A stretch of 64,000 bases of DNA from Mycobacterium sp. ST-F2 (GCF_001905655.1 NZ_JMHT01000022.1:1-64000), one strand, 5' to 3'; positions 16,698 through 27,111 are shown, counted from the stretch's first letter. Notes: a model not told the origin generated them from the sequence alone. Made by a program: numbers and translations.

Positions 16698-18194
16698 TCA
16701 AGCCGGCTGGTCGAGCTTGAGCACCTTGGTCCCCCAGTCCCACACCTCGCGGTACAGCTTGGGTTCGCCGGACAGGTTGACGCCCAACGAGGGCACCATC
16801 TCCTTGAGCTTGGGCAGCCAGGCCTGGTAGCGGTCGCCGAAGCAGCGCTCCAGCACCTCGATCATGGCCGGCACCGCGGTGGACGCGCCCGGCGACGCAC
16901 CGAGCAGACCGGCGATGCGGCCGTCCTCGGCGGTCAGGACCGTGGTGCCGAACTCCAGCACACCACCGATGCCCTTGCGGCGGATCACCTGCACACGCTG
17001 GCCCGCGATGTCCAGCTCCCAGTCGGAATCGACTGCGCTGGGGGCGAATTCGCGCAGCGAATCGACGCGCTCGCCTTCGCTGAGGGCCAGCTGCTCGAGC
17101 AGGTACTTCACCAGACCCAGTTCGGTGACGCCGACGCCGAGCATGGACGCGAGGTTGTTGGGCTTGACCGACAGCGGCAGGTCGGTGATCGAGCCCTGCT
17201 TGAGGAACTTCGGCGACCAGCCGGCGAACGGCCCGAACAGCAGCCAGGACTGGCCGTTGATGATGCGAGTGTCCAAGTGCGGCACCGACATCGGCGGGGC
17301 ACCGACCGACGCCTGGCCGTACACCTTGGCCTGGTGCGCCGCCGTCAGGTCCTGGTTGTCGGTGCGCAGGAAGGCACCACCGACCGGGAACCCGCCGAAG
17401 CCCTTGGCCTCCGGGATACCGGCCTTCTGCAGCAGGTGCAGCGCGCCACCGCCGGCGCCCAGGAACACGAACTTGGCGTTGATCTTCTGCTTGTCGCCGG
17501 TGCGCCGGTTGAGCACGCTCAACTTCCAGCTGCCGTCGGACTGCTTGCTCAGGCCCGTCACCTCATGGCCGAACATGGTGGTCATGCCGCGCTGCGCGGC
17601 GAAGCCGATGAGCTGCTTGGACAGCGAACCGAAGTCGACGTCGGTACCGTCGGTGGTCCAGTTGAGCGCGACGGGCTCGGTGAAGTCGCGCTGCTCGGCC
17701 ATGAACGGCAGCCGACGGGCGAACTCATCCTTGTCGTCGATGTACTCCATGGTCGAGAACAACGGGTTGGTGACCAGCGTCTCGCGCCGCTGGCGCAGGT
17801 AGTCGAGGTGCTCGGCACCGTGCACGAAGCTGACGTGCGGGATGGGGTTCAGGAAGCTCTTGACGTCCGGCAGCACCCCGTTCTCCACGGCGTACGCCCA
17901 GAACTGCCGGGTCACCTGGAACTGCTCGTTGACGCTGACGGCCTTCTTGATGTCGATGGTGCCGTCGGAGTTGCGCGGCGTGTAGTTGAGCTCACACAGC
18001 GCCGAGTGGCCGGTACCGGCGTTGTTCCAGGGATCGCTGCTCTCGGCAGCGGCACCGTCGAGGCGCTCGATCATGGTGATGGACCATTCGGGCTCCAGCA
18101 GCCGGATCAAGGCTCCGAGCGTGGCGCTCATGATGCCCGCGCCCACGAGGACGACGTCGGTCTGTGCGCTCTCAGCTACGTTTGCATTCGACAC
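16698..18194 (-). CDS. mqo: Malate:quinone oxidoreductase
   Basis: About 498 residues from GTG 18194 ([27 protein letters not shown]); AAGGA lies about 11 nt upstream. It is a membrane-associated FAD enzyme that oxidises malate to oxaloacetate and passes electrons to quinone. The N-terminal FAD-binding [18 protein letters not shown] motif and Mqo-specific blocks ([67 protein letters not shown]) are intact. The frame stays open 35 codons further upstream without a better start. It is divergent from the hydrolase gene, with 140 bp between the starts. Confidence 0.95.
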   Translation of the reverse strand: MSNANVAESAQTDVVLVGAGIMSATLGALIRLLEPEWSITMIERLDGAAAESSDPWNNAGTGHSALCELNYTPRNSDGTIDIKKAVSVNEQFQVTRQFWAYAVENGVLPDVKSFLNPIPHVSFVHGAEHLDYLRQRRETLVTNPLFSTMEYIDDKDEFARRLPFMAEQRDFTEPVALNWTTDGTDVDFGSLSKQLIGFAAQRGMTTMFGHEVTGLSKQSDGSWKLSVLNRRTGDKQKINAKFVFLGAGGGALHLLQKAGIPEAKGFGGFPVGGAFLRTDNQDLTAAHQAKVYGQASVGAPPMSVPHLDTRIINGQSWLLFGPFAGWSPKFLKQGSITDLPLSVKPNNLASMLGVGVTELGLVKYLLEQLALSEGERVDSLREFAPSAVDSDWELDIAGQRVQVIRRKGIGGVLEFGTTVLTAEDGRIAGLLGASPGASTAVPAMIEVLERCFGDRYQAWLPKLKEMVPSLGVNLSGEPKLYREVWDWGTKVLKLDQPA

Positions 18195-18321
18195 GTGATC
18201 GCTGTCCTTCGTACTCGGGTTACCCGCCGGTATTGACGGATGCTCGGTGCTCAAGGTTATCGCGCCGCAGTTCGCCGCCGACGCGCTATCTCCTCCCATC
18301 GACCATGATGTTCGTCGCAGT

Positions 18322-18334
18322 TAGGGTTGAGTAC
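18322..18334 (+). promoter_or_regulatory. -10 element positioned for a leaderless transcript
   Basis: TAGGGT at 18322-18327 (TANNNT) is followed by exactly 7 nt and then the GTG start of the hydrolase gene. This spacing places the transcription start on the start codon, the common leaderless arrangement in mycobacteria. No Shine-Dalgarno sequence is present. Confidence 0.5.
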
Positions 18335-19366
18335 GTGACGCCGCAGGAGCCACAGGGACCACCCGACTGGCAACCGGACGTGCTGCCCGGGTACTGGCAG
18401 CAGACCATGGCACTGGGTACCGACCCCGACGGTGAGGGCGACCTGGTCGCCACCGTGGTGAGGCGCGGGCAGCCCGGGCGGGTCACGCAGGCGGTCCTGG
18501 TCATTCATGGCTATACCGACTACTTCTTCCACACCGAGCTCGCCGATCACTTCGCGGCGCGCGGCATCGCGTTCTACGCGATAGACCTGCATAAATGCGG
18601 ACGGTCGCGGCGGCCGGGGCAGACCCCGCACTTCACCACCCACCTGGCGTCCTACTACGACGAGCTGCGCCGCGCCCTGCAGCTGATCGCAGCGGATACC
18701 GACGGTGCCAGGGTGTGCCTGTACGGCCACTCCGCCGGCGGACTGATCGCGACGTTGTTCGCCGACCGGCTCCGCCGTGACGGCGCGCCGGCCGCGCACC
18801 ACGTCACTGGCCTGATCCTCAACAGCCCGTTCTTCGATCTGCACGGGCCCGCCGTCCTGCGCACGGCTCCGGTGTCGGGCACCCTGCGCGCGCTGGCCCG
18901 GTTCCGCAAGCTCGCGGTGATCCGGCAGCCGACCGAGGGCGGCTACGGCACCAGCCTGCACCGCGATCACGGCGGTGAGTTCGACTACAACCTGGACTGG
19001 AAACCGTTGGGCGGCTTCCCCGTCACCATCGGCTGGATCAACGCCATCCGGCGGGGACAGCTGCAACTGCACCGCGGGCTGGACGTCGGGGTGCCGAACC
19101 TGATCCTGCGGTCGGACCACACGGTGGCCGAAACCACCACCGCGGTCGGGATGGAGCGCGGCGACGCGGTGCTCGACGTCAGCCAGATCGCGCGGTGGGC
19201 CGGCTGTGTCGGCAACCGCAGCACCATCGTCCCGGTCGCCGACGCCAAACACGATGTGTTCCTGTCGCTGCCGGGGCCGCGCGCCGTCGCGTTCGCCGAG
19301 CTGAACCACTGGCTCGACGGTTATCTACAATCCGCATCTCCCACAACGCAACACGAACAGGCCTGA
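18335..19366 (+). CDS. Alpha/beta hydrolase (Rv2854-like, monoacylglycerol-lipase type)
   Basis: About 343 residues from GTG 18335; an ATG pair at 18305 is the alternative. Typical lipase/esterase features: the oxyanion-hole region [12 protein letters not shown], the nucleophile elbow LYGHSAGG, and a late [11 protein letters not shown] giving the catalytic His. This is the serine aminopeptidase S33/hydrolase_4 class. The natural substrate is unknown. The stop lies 4 bp before the mtr start, so the two genes are almost certainly one transcript, as in M. tuberculosis. Confidence 0.85.
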   Translation: MTPQEPQGPPDWQPDVLPGYWQQTMALGTDPDGEGDLVATVVRRGQPGRVTQAVLVIHGYTDYFFHTELADHFAARGIAFYAIDLHKCGRSRRPGQTPHFTTHLASYYDELRRALQLIAADTDGARVCLYGHSAGGLIATLFADRLRRDGAPAAHHVTGLILNSPFFDLHGPAVLRTAPVSGTLRALARFRKLAVIRQPTEGGYGTSLHRDHGGEFDYNLDWKPLGGFPVTIGWINAIRRGQLQLHRGLDVGVPNLILRSDHTVAETTTAVGMERGDAVLDVSQIARWAGCVGNRSTIVPVADAKHDVFLSLPGPRAVAFAELNHWLDGYLQSASPTTQHEQA

Positions 19367-19370
19367 CGCC

Positions 19371-20747
19371 ATGGAGCATTACGACCTGACCATCATCGGC
19401 ACCGGTTCGGGCAACAGCGTGCTCGACGAGCGGTACGCCGGCCTGAAAATCGCGATCTGCGAACAGGGCACGTTCGGTGGGACCTGCCTGAACGTCGGCT
19501 GCATCCCGACCAAGATGTTCGTCTACGCCGCCGACGTGGCCCAGACCATTCGGCACAGCGCCACTTTCGGCATCGACTCCCACATCGACGGCGTGCGGTG
19601 GCCGGATATCGTGGACCGGGTCTTCGGCCGGATCGACCCGATTGCCGCCGGCGGCGAGGAGTACCGCCGCAGTCTGCCGAACGTCACGGTCTACGGCAGC
19701 CACACCCGCTTCGGCCCGACGTTGCCCGACGGGACGTACACATTGCGGACCGCCGACGGAGACGAATTCAGTTCCGACCGGGTGGTGATCGCAGCGGGCT
19801 CGCGCAGTTGGATTCCGGAGCTCATCGCCAAGTCCGGCGTGCCCTACTACACGAGCGACGACATCATGCGCATCCCGGCGCTGCCCGAGCACCTGGTGAT
19901 CGTCGGCGGCGGCTTCATCTCGGTGGAATTCGCGCACGTGTTCTCGGCGCTCGGGTCGAAGGTGACCATCGTGCTGCGCGGCGACCGGCTGTTGAAACGG
20001 TGCGACGAGGAAATCTGCCGACGGTTCGGCACGGTCGTCTCCAAGAAGTGGACGGTCCGCACCCACGAGAATGTCATCGACGCGCGGCAGGATGCTCACG
20101 GCGTCGTGCTCGAGTTCGACGACGGCGAGACGCTGACGGCCGACGCGCTCCTGGTGGCGACCGGTCGCGTGCCCAACGGCGATCTGCTCGATGTGCAGCT
20201 GGCCGGGGTGACTCTCGACGACGACGGTTACGTCGTGGTCGACGAGTACCAACGCACCACGGCGCGTGGGATTTTCGCTCTCGGTGACGTGTCGTCGCAT
20301 CATCAGCTCAAGCACGTCGCCAACCACGAAGCCCGGACAGTGAAAGAGAATCTGCTGCGCGACTGGGATGGCGAGCTGGTGGCCAGTGATCACCGGTTCG
20401 TGCCCGCCGCGGTGTTCACCGATCCGCAGGTCGCGATGGTCGGCATGAACGAAGCCGAAGCGCGCGCCGCGGGTTTCGATGTCGTGGTGAAGGTGCAGGA
20501 CTACGGCGACACCGCCTACGGCTGGGCCATGGAGGACACCACCGGCGTGGTCAAGCTGATCGGCGAGCGCGGCACCGGCAGGATTCTCGGCGCGCACCTC
20601 ATGGGGTATCAGGCGTCGTCACTGATTCAGCCCCTGATCCAGGCCATGTCCTTCGGGCAGTCGGCGCAGGACGTCGCGCGCGGCCAGTACTGGATTCACC
20701 CGGCACTGTCCGAGGTGATCGAGAACGCGCTGCTGGGACTCGTCTAA
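19371..20747 (+). CDS. mtr: Mycothione reductase
   Basis: 458 residues, next to the expected 459. It is a flavoprotein disulfide reductase that returns oxidised mycothiol (mycothione) to its thiol using NADPH. The redox-active pair is in [14 protein letters not shown] (about residues 38-51), the FAD motif is [10 protein letters not shown] near the start, the NADPH motif is [16 protein letters not shown], and the C-terminal catalytic His-Glu is in [15 protein letters not shown]. It directly follows the hydrolase gene. It converges on nicT with the two stop codons sharing CTAA (20744-20747). Confidence 0.96.
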   Translation: MEHYDLTIIGTGSGNSVLDERYAGLKIAICEQGTFGGTCLNVGCIPTKMFVYAADVAQTIRHSATFGIDSHIDGVRWPDIVDRVFGRIDPIAAGGEEYRRSLPNVTVYGSHTRFGPTLPDGTYTLRTADGDEFSSDRVVIAAGSRSWIPELIAKSGVPYYTSDDIMRIPALPEHLVIVGGGFISVEFAHVFSALGSKVTIVLRGDRLLKRCDEEICRRFGTVVSKKWTVRTHENVIDARQDAHGVVLEFDDGETLTADALLVATGRVPNGDLLDVQLAGVTLDDDGYVVVDEYQRTTARGIFALGDVSSHHQLKHVANHEARTVKENLLRDWDGELVASDHRFVPAAVFTDPQVAMVGMNEAEARAAGFDVVVKVQDYGDTAYGWAMEDTTGVVKLIGERGTGRILGAHLMGYQASSLIQPLIQAMSFGQSAQDVARGQYWIHPALSEVIENALLGLV

Positions 20748-21859
20748 CTGTCGGCGGGGCTCAGCCGGGCCGTCCACTTCTCCTCGATGCGGCCCCAGCG
20801 CCACACCAGCAGCGCCACCACCCAGGTGCCGACGAACACTCCGACGATCGCGAAACCCACGATGTTGAGGTCGATTCCACCGATCCACGCCCAGACGCCA
20901 CCCGACCACCCGAGCTCCTCGGCCAGCAACCCGAGCAACTCGATGGTCCCGATCACCAGGGCCACCACGACGGACAGACCGGTGATGGTGAGGTTGTAGT
21001 AGACCTTGCGCACCGGCCGCGCCAGCGCCCAGCCGTACGCGAGATTCATGAACGCGCCGTCGATGGTGTCCAGCAGGCTCATGCCGGCCGCGAACAGCAC
21101 GGGCAGGCAGAGGATTGCGTACCACGGCAATCCGGCCGACGCCCCGGTTCCGGCCAGCACCAGCAGCGCCACTTCGGTCGCGGTGTCGAAGCCCAGGCCG
21201 AACAGCGCGCCGAGCGGATACATCTGCCAGGACTTGCTGATGGTACGGGTGAACCGGCGCAGGATGCGGTTCATGAAGCCGCGATTGTCGAGCTGATGCT
21301 CCAGCGCGGCTTCGTCGTACTCACCGCGGCGCATGCGCAGGAACACCTGCAGGATGCCCACCAGCACAACGACATTGATGGCGGCGATCAGGTAGAGGAA
21401 GACGCCCGAGACACCGGCGCCGATGAGCCCGGTGTAGCGATGCAGCATCGACGAATCGTCCTGCAGCGGTCCGACGAGCGACGTGATGCCCAGCGACAAC
21501 ACCAGCGCGAGGCCGAACACGATGGTCGAATGCCCGAGGGAGAAGAAGAATCCGACGCTGAGCGGCCGGTTCCCGTCGTGCCTGCCCGCGTTGTCTGCCA
21601 TGAGCTTGCGGGTGGTGTTGTCGATGGCGGCGATGTGGTCAGCGTCGAACGCGTGCCGCAGCCCCAGGGTGTACGCGGTGAGACCGATTCCGATGCCGAG
21701 TGCCGTCCCGCCGACGGTGTGATGCTCCGGCACGACGACCAGGATCAACGTGCCCCAGCCGATGAGGTGCAGTGCGGCGATCACACTGAACATCGCGGCC
21801 AGTCGGACCCGATCCTGCCTCGACAACGAGCGTCCAAGACGAGCGACCGACCCCGTCAC
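20744..21859 (-). CDS. nicT: NiCoT-family nickel/cobalt permease
   Basis: 371 residues. The family signature in TM2 is present as [20 protein letters not shown], with the metal-selective H-x4-DH pattern, as is [14 protein letters not shown]. About eight hydrophobic segments are visible. It imports Ni2+ and/or Co2+; position beside cobalamin genes in the wider block makes cobalt a reasonable substrate, but nickel for urease or hydrogenase cannot be excluded. The start is GTG 21859. No B12-box or other riboswitch motif was recognised upstream. Confidence 0.9.
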   Translation of the reverse strand: MTGSVARLGRSLSRQDRVRLAAMFSVIAALHLIGWGTLILVVVPEHHTVGGTALGIGIGLTAYTLGLRHAFDADHIAAIDNTTRKLMADNAGRHDGNRPLSVGFFFSLGHSTIVFGLALVLSLGITSLVGPLQDDSSMLHRYTGLIGAGVSGVFLYLIAAINVVVLVGILQVFLRMRRGEYDEAALEHQLDNRGFMNRILRRFTRTISKSWQMYPLGALFGLGFDTATEVALLVLAGTGASAGLPWYAILCLPVLFAAGMSLLDTIDGAFMNLAYGWALARPVRKVYYNLTITGLSVVVALVIGTIELLGLLAEELGWSGGVWAWIGGIDLNIVGFAIVGVFVGTWVVALLVWRWGRIEEKWTARLSPADS

Positions 21860-22405
21860 TGCTGCGGCCTGTCACCGGAAGCTGCCCCCACAGGCGAGAG
21901 TCTAAATGCGTTTCGCGACAAGGGCTCCAGCAACGTCCAGGATGGGCGCAGAGTTACCGCCCAGTGGAAGCGCCGAGGCCAGGCGGGCCCATCCGAGAGA
22001 CATGGATCCCACTGGAGCCGATTTAACAAGCTTGCGATCCGTCGGCGTCGACAAGGCCGCCGCGGCAAACTGTGCCGCTTCACATCCACCGCCCCGACCG
22101 GCCCGAATATTCGACAATTACGTCAATATGGTGATTTCGCTAACTTTTCGACTGGCCGGCGAGCACCCCATCGGCAACTTCCCAACATTTGCCAGCAGGC
22201 ACGCATCGACCCCCCGAGTGCCGTTGCCCAGTAACCCGGGCGCCTCATTAGTCACACGACCAGCAAATATTTGAGCCACCTTTGAGGGCGCTTTGCGTGG
22301 TGACCTGCCCAGAAAAATTCGTTTCAACCTCGCCTAATACCATTCGGATTTCTTTACAGAGAGGTAAATTGCGGTTTGGTCACAGCCACAGCAAAGGAGA
22401 GTCTC
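21860..22405. other. 546-bp intergenic region between nicT and the GjpA-like gene
   Basis: The divergent promoters of both genes must lie here. The section about 22100-22360 is visibly richer in A/T than its surroundings, including gaatattcgacaattacgtc. Short open frames exist, but none has a ribosome-binding site or recognisable protein features. A strong AAGGAG for the GjpA-like gene sits at 22394-22399. No RNA gene was recognised. Confidence 0.5.
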
Positions 22406-23707
22406 ATGGATGTCGCAGTTCGCTCATGCCTCAGCGCGGGCGTGTGCATGGCAAGTGCCAGCATTATCGCGCTCAGTCCGGTCACTCCGATGCTCCCGGA
22501 CATCCAGTCGGCGGCGTCGAAGGCGGTGAGTTCGGCCAGCGTCAGCCTCACCGCGACCTTTGATCCCCTTCAGCCGTGGATCGACGCCTTCAATGAAGCG
22601 GCCGCCGGCGCAAAAATCATCTTCGACGTGTGGCGCCCGACTCCCGCCGTCCTGCTCCAGCAGATCATCGCCAACCAGATCGGGTACGCCGAAGAGATCA
22701 TCAGCGCCCCAGGCAACATCCCCGATGTCATCCAGCAGATGGTCGCCAACACCCGCAGTGCCATCTCGAGCAGCGTGCTGGTCGGCGCGGATGCCGCCAC
22801 CAAGGCCACCGTCCTCCCACAAACCATGGACTTGTTACACAACCTCATCTTCGGGGCCCTGCCGACATTCCTGCCGCCGACGATGTCCCCGGTGGTCAAG
22901 AACCTCGTCGTCCAGACGCTGAACTTCATGGCCTCCCCGGCCAGCGCCGTACTCCTCGGCCTCGTCGGGCCTGCCGTCAGCCCTATGGTCGCGCTGGTCA
23001 ACACCGTAACCAGTGCCATCAACCACGTCCGAGGCCCGAACCCGGACTTCAAGGCCGCGGTGCAGGACCTCATCAACATCCCGGCGAACATGGCGAACGG
23101 CTTCCTCAATGGCGCCACGCTCAACATGAAAGGCCTGGTGCCACTGGTCAACCGGGTGCTCCCGTTGCCGCCCGGCGTCAGTGTCGCGCAACTGAGCATG
23201 GCTTTCGGCGGAATGTTCACGCCCGGCAAGACTCTTGCCGGCATCGGCGGGTCGACGTTCAACGCGCTCGGACTCCAGCTTTCAGGACTGCCGTTACCGC
23301 CGATCGCCGGCGCTCCGGTCGGGCCGTTGGGCGCAGCGGTGGCGTTTGAGCACATCATCGCCAAGGCCATCGGTTGGAGCGGTTCAGGAAACCCCCTGCC
23401 GGTCTCCGCTGTAAAGCCGGCGCCGACCTCTGCTGTGGGAACGAATTCGATCACGTCGATCCCGTCACCGAACCCGGTGGCCGGGCTGACCGTGAATCCC
23501 ACCGCCGCATCCGGCACGCCGGACACGTCCGATACGCCTGACACTCCGGCGCCGAAGCGCGACAAGAAGAAGGCCAACAAGACGAAGACGTCCGAGAACG
23601 CCGGCAACGCGCCGAAACTGAGCAACAACGACAAGAGCACCAAGCCCGGAAAGCACTCGAAGGACAAGGGCAAGAAGGTCAAGGACCCCTCGGGCACCGA
23701 CAGCTAG
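22406..23707 (+). CDS. GjpA-like secreted/outer-membrane protein with Lys-rich tail
   Basis: 433 residues from ATG 22406, with AAAGGAGAG 4-5 nt upstream. The N-terminus MDVAVRSCLSAGVCMASASIIALSP matches mycobacterial proteins annotated as outer membrane porin GjpA, named after a Gordonia channel protein. The middle is rich in hydrophobic and small residues with repeated LLQQIIANQ and PANMANGFLNGAT-type blocks. After about residue 340 there is a Pro/Thr/Ser linker. The last about 60 residues (KRDKKKANKTKTSEN onward) are strongly basic. Porin function is by family naming only. A hairpin follows the stop. Confidence 0.7.
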   Translation: MDVAVRSCLSAGVCMASASIIALSPVTPMLPDIQSAASKAVSSASVSLTATFDPLQPWIDAFNEAAAGAKIIFDVWRPTPAVLLQQIIANQIGYAEEIISAPGNIPDVIQQMVANTRSAISSSVLVGADAATKATVLPQTMDLLHNLIFGALPTFLPPTMSPVVKNLVVQTLNFMASPASAVLLGLVGPAVSPMVALVNTVTSAINHVRGPNPDFKAAVQDLINIPANMANGFLNGATLNMKGLVPLVNRVLPLPPGVSVAQLSMAFGGMFTPGKTLAGIGGSTFNALGLQLSGLPLPPIAGAPVGPLGAAVAFEHIIAKAIGWSGSGNPLPVSAVKPAPTSAVGTNSITSIPSPNPVAGLTVNPTAASGTPDTSDTPDTPAPKRDKKKANKTKTSENAGNAPKLSNNDKSTKPGKHSKDKGKKVKDPSGTDS

Positions 23708-23723
23708 TCACACACCCTCACGA

Positions 23724-23759
23724 GCGGTGGGCCTCCTCGTTTCCGGGGCGGCCCACCGC
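23724..23759. terminator. Bidirectional hairpin between convergent genes
   Basis: Perfect 10-bp arms GCGGTGGGCC (23724-23733) and GGCCCACCGC (23750-23759) around a 16-nt loop. They are located between the stops of the GjpA-like gene and the convergent helicase gene. There is no T-run, as is common for mycobacterial terminators. Confidence 0.65.
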
Positions 23760-23772
23760 GGCATGCCCGATG

Positions 23773-26700
23773 TCAGCCCAGCAGTTCGCGAATGTCGGAC
23801 GCCGTGATCGCCGAGCCGAACATGTCGCCGTCATCGATCACCGCGGCGAACAGTGCGCGCTTGCGTTCCTGCAGCGCGATCACCTTCTCCTCGATGGTGT
23901 TCTCGGACACCAGCCGATAGACGTTCACCGGGCGCTGCTGGCCGATGCGGTGCGCGCGGTCGACGGCCTGCGCCTCGGCTGCCGGACTCCACCACGGGTC
24001 GCACAGGAAGCAGTAGTCGGCGGCGGTGAGATTGAGGCCGAAGCCGCCGGCTTTCAGGCTGATCAGGAAGACCTTGGTCCGCCCCGAACTGAAGGCGTCG
24101 ATGGCCTCGGCCCGGCGCCGCGCGTCGACCGACCCGTCCAGGTAGCTGTACTCGATCCCTGCGGCGTCCAGGCGCTCCCGCAGAATCGCCAGAAATCCGG
24201 TGAACTGACTGAAGACCAGCGCGCTGTGATCCTCGGCGACCAGCTGGTCCAGTTGTTCGATCAGGAAGTCCACCTTGGTGGACCCGGCCTCCATGGTGTC
24301 CGGGTCGACCAGGCCGGGGTGCAGGCTCAGCTGGCGCAGCAGGGTGAGCGAACGAAAGATCTGGAAGCGGTTCTTCTCCCACTCCCCCAGCAGGCCGAGC
24401 ACCTTCTGCCGCTCGCGCGCCAGCCGGGTGTCGTAGATCTTCCGGTGTTTGGCCGACAGTTCGATGGCCAGCACCTGCTCCTGCTTGGGCGGCAGTTCCT
24501 TGACCACCTGATCCTTGGTGCGGCGCAACAGCACTGGCTTGATCCGCTGGCGCAGCGTCGCCAGGCGTCCGGGCTCGCCGCCGGACTCGATGGGCTTGCG
24601 GAAGTAGCGCTCGAAAACCTTGGGGCTGGGGAACAGCCCCGGCACCGTGATCGACAGCAGCGACCACAGCTCCATCAGGTTGTTCTCCATCGGGGTGCCG
24701 GTGATGGCCAGCTTGAACGGCGCATCGAGTCGGCGAGCACACTGGTGCGTCTTGCTGTGGTGGTTCTTGACGAATTGCGCCTCGTCGAGAATCATTCCGG
24801 CCCAGCCGATTTCGCGATACCTGTCATTGTCGATGCGCAGCAGCGTGTAGGTCGTGACGACGATGTCGGCGGCGGCAACCTGCTCGGCGAGGGGGACGGC
24901 GGCGCGGGCGTCGGTGCTCGACACCACGACGGTGGTCAGGCCGGGTGCGAACTTCGCGCATTCGGCCGCCCAGTTGCCGGCGACGCTGGTGGGCGCCACG
25001 ACGAGGAACTTGCCCGCGCCCTGCTCGACGGCTCGGGTGATCAAGGCCAGGGTCTGGACGGTCTTGCCCAGACCCATGTCGTCACCCAGCACCCCGCCGA
25101 GTCCATTGTCCCACAGGAACGAAAGCCAGTTGAGTCCAGCGTGTTGATAGTCGCGCAGTTCGGCCTGCAATCCGGCGGGCGTCGGTACCGGGACGGGCGG
25201 CTGCGCCGCGGCCAGCCGGGCCATGTTGTCGCGCCACTGCGCCAGTTCACGGTCGACGACGCCGAGGCTCAGCAGCTCGTCCCACAATGTAGCGTTCAGG
25301 GACGACGCGTTCACCCGGTCGCCGTCGAGCTCGCCCAGTGCCTGGGCTTCCTCGATCAGGGCGCGCAGCTTCAGCAGTTCCGGGGTGTCGAGCCGGAAGT
25401 ACACCCCGTTCGGGAGCAGCATGTGTGTTGCGCCCAAAGCCAATTCGGCGATGACGGCCGACAGCGCCACCGGGTGACCGTCGACGTCGATGGTGATGTG
25501 CAGGTCGAACCAGTCCTGCGCCAGTTCCTCGTCCTCGGCGGCCCCGGTACCGAACCCCAGCTGGGCCCCGGCCTCTGAGAGCCGGAACGCCGCGGCGCGC
25601 TCGTCGACTTCGATGATCAGCTGGTCAAACGCCGCGAGCTGCGGCAGCACCTCGTGGCACAACACCGCGATCTGGGGCAGTGACTGCCGGCGCGACAGCA
25701 ACAGGGAGGCCAGCGGGTCATCCGCAGCGGACAGCCCCGAGACCGCTTCGAGCGCCGGCGCGACGGCCCGCCACATCGTGTCCTCGGCGGCGCTGTCCCT
25801 GATGCCGCTCGGGCGCGTGACGCCGACCGCGTCGAACTCCTGGCGCTGCCCGTTCACCTCGTAACGGGTGCGCCACTTCACGTGGCCGTCAACGTCATTG
25901 GTCGTGATGGCGAGCACCGGCAGCGGCCCTACGATGTCCGGCTCTGCGAACAGTCCCTCCACCATGTCGACGGCCACCGTCCGGCGCAGCCGTGGCAACA
26001 TGTCCACCGCGAACTCGCCCAGCGCCTCGGGCGGAATGTGTACCGTCTCGCCCCCCGCGATCAGTTTGAGCAGCGTGGGGCCGGGCACCGGTGCGAAGGC
26101 CCCGAGATGCAGGATGCCGTCGACCAACTGATGGATACCGTGCGGCGTGGGCGTGCCCACCAGACCGACGCCTTCGGGCGCCCGTGGTTCGCCGTCGACG
26201 ATCAGCACCGTCGCCATCTGCGCGCCGCCGGTATCAGAGACAGTGAAGTCGAGCCGCAACTGGACGTCCTTGGCAAGCTGAACAGCCCTGATCCCGGCAC
26301 CCGGCAACAGGACGGTGCCGGCCTCGACGGCCTGGTCCAGATCGGCCCAAAAGCGTTGCCCCACAGTGGGGAGCACCAACTGGTCGCTGCTGTACGGGTA
26401 GTAACCGGGCACGCCGAGGATCATCGATCGCAGTGCGCTGTACTGATCCCGGTCGAACTCGCCCGGATCGGCCGTGTCGAAGAGGCGGCGCCAGGTGATC
26501 CCGGTCTTGATCCAGTTTCCGCGCTTGCCGAGCGTCAGCGGTCGCAGCGTCGCAATCGGCGTCGTGTGGTACCGCCCCGCGGGCAGCATGCCGAACTCGA
26601 GCGCCAATGGCTTGCCACCACTGTCGCCGTCGGTGTCGGTCATCTCGTCCAGCAACGAACCCAGCACCACTTGCCAGCGTTGCGGCGCAGCCCGGTCGGG

Positions 26701-27012
26701 TGCGCTCGGAATCGCCGCCATCAGCAGGGCGACGGCATGCTTGCAGTACCGCCCCACCGGGCAGGTGCAGACGGTGTACTCGATCTCGAGGCCGGTGCGC
26801 GCGCCCGACAGTGCCACTTCGACGTCGTAGTACTCGGACTTCGAACCCAGGCAGGAGCCAGTGAGCGTCCCGTCTACCGGGTCGTACCGGGCGGCCACCA
26901 CGCGTCCCTGGTTCGCGTAGGTCTCGCCGCGGGCCAGCGTCTGGGCGTTGAAGGCACGCAGCAACTCGTGTGGCGCGAGCGCTAGCCCAGCCGTGGAGTC
27001 GGTGCCATCCAT
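23773..27012 (-). CDS. SWIM zinc-finger SNF2-family helicase (HelZ-like)
   Basis: 1079 residues, similar to the mycobacterial HelZ (Rv2101) type. The N-terminus carries a SWIM zinc finger (YTVCTCPVGRYCKHAVALL, C-x-C...C-x-H). After a long central region, an SNF2 ATPase begins at about residue 610: GGVLGDDMGLGKTVQTLALI (Walker A), ILDEAQFVKN (DEAQ Walker B), AITGTPMENNLMELWSLL (motif III), ALVFSQFTGF, LISLKAGGFGLNLTAADYCFLCDPWW and RAHRIGQQRPVNVYRLV (motifs V-VI). Such proteins are ATP-dependent DNA translocases; SWIM-SNF2 proteins are proposed to act in DNA repair or remodelling. No partner nuclease or methylase lies next to it. Confidence 0.88.
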   Translation of the reverse strand: MDGTDSTAGLALAPHELLRAFNAQTLARGETYANQGRVVAARYDPVDGTLTGSCLGSKSEYYDVEVALSGARTGLEIEYTVCTCPVGRYCKHAVALLMAAIPSAPDRAAPQRWQVVLGSLLDEMTDTDGDSGGKPLALEFGMLPAGRYHTTPIATLRPLTLGKRGNWIKTGITWRRLFDTADPGEFDRDQYSALRSMILGVPGYYPYSSDQLVLPTVGQRFWADLDQAVEAGTVLLPGAGIRAVQLAKDVQLRLDFTVSDTGGAQMATVLIVDGEPRAPEGVGLVGTPTPHGIHQLVDGILHLGAFAPVPGPTLLKLIAGGETVHIPPEALGEFAVDMLPRLRRTVAVDMVEGLFAEPDIVGPLPVLAITTNDVDGHVKWRTRYEVNGQRQEFDAVGVTRPSGIRDSAAEDTMWRAVAPALEAVSGLSAADDPLASLLLSRRQSLPQIAVLCHEVLPQLAAFDQLIIEVDERAAAFRLSEAGAQLGFGTGAAEDEELAQDWFDLHITIDVDGHPVALSAVIAELALGATHMLLPNGVYFRLDTPELLKLRALIEEAQALGELDGDRVNASSLNATLWDELLSLGVVDRELAQWRDNMARLAAAQPPVPVPTPAGLQAELRDYQHAGLNWLSFLWDNGLGGVLGDDMGLGKTVQTLALITRAVEQGAGKFLVVAPTSVAGNWAAECAKFAPGLTTVVVSSTDARAAVPLAEQVAAADIVVTTYTLLRIDNDRYREIGWAGMILDEAQFVKNHHSKTHQCARRLDAPFKLAITGTPMENNLMELWSLLSITVPGLFPSPKVFERYFRKPIESGGEPGRLATLRQRIKPVLLRRTKDQVVKELPPKQEQVLAIELSAKHRKIYDTRLARERQKVLGLLGEWEKNRFQIFRSLTLLRQLSLHPGLVDPDTMEAGSTKVDFLIEQLDQLVAEDHSALVFSQFTGFLAILRERLDAAGIEYSYLDGSVDARRRAEAIDAFSSGRTKVFLISLKAGGFGLNLTAADYCFLCDPWWSPAAEAQAVDRAHRIGQQRPVNVYRLVSENTIEEKVIALQERKRALFAAVIDDGDMFGSAITASDIRELLG

Positions 27013-27050
27013 CTCGTCACGATAACGGCCGGGACCGACAGTCCCTGCCT

Positions 27051-27104
27051 TCCCGTCGCTTCGCCCGCCCCGAGCAGGCCAGCTCCCGTCGCTTCGCTCG
27101 CCCC
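27051..27104. repeat. Two tandem copies of a 21-bp motif, period 33
   Basis: tcccgtcgcttcgcccgcccc at 27051-27071 recurs with one change at 27084-27104. The unit sits between the helicase start and the next gene's stop (same strand). A third related copy is inside cobB at 13254-13276. Confidence 0.6.
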
Positions 27105-27111
27105 GGCAGGT

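Noticed and set aside
16653..18236. Long open frame (over 500 codons) on the plus strand opposite mqo and the ElaA gene
   Set aside because: It is the antisense shadow of two well-conserved genes; the translation is His/Gly/Arg-rich, without domains or ribosome-binding site, as expected from GC-rich codon structure.
21860..21960. Cobalamin riboswitch upstream of nicT
   Set aside because: CGGTGACAGG-like bases on the minus strand recall a B12 element, but the conserved B12 box and the stem order are missing.
21906..22274. Possible 122-residue protein in the nicT-GjpA gap
   Set aside because: No ribosome-binding site, no signal or domain, and odd composition; kept as non-coding.
23770..25578. 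Open frame of about 600 codons opposite the SNF2 helicase
   Set aside because: Antisense shadow; the minus-strand protein shows all SNF2 motifs, the plus-strand translation shows none.
23773..27012. Defence island built around the SNF2 helicase (DISARM-like)
   Set aside because: No methyltransferase, PLD nuclease or DUF1998 gene is adjacent, and SWIM-SNF2 proteins of this type are common in mycobacteria.
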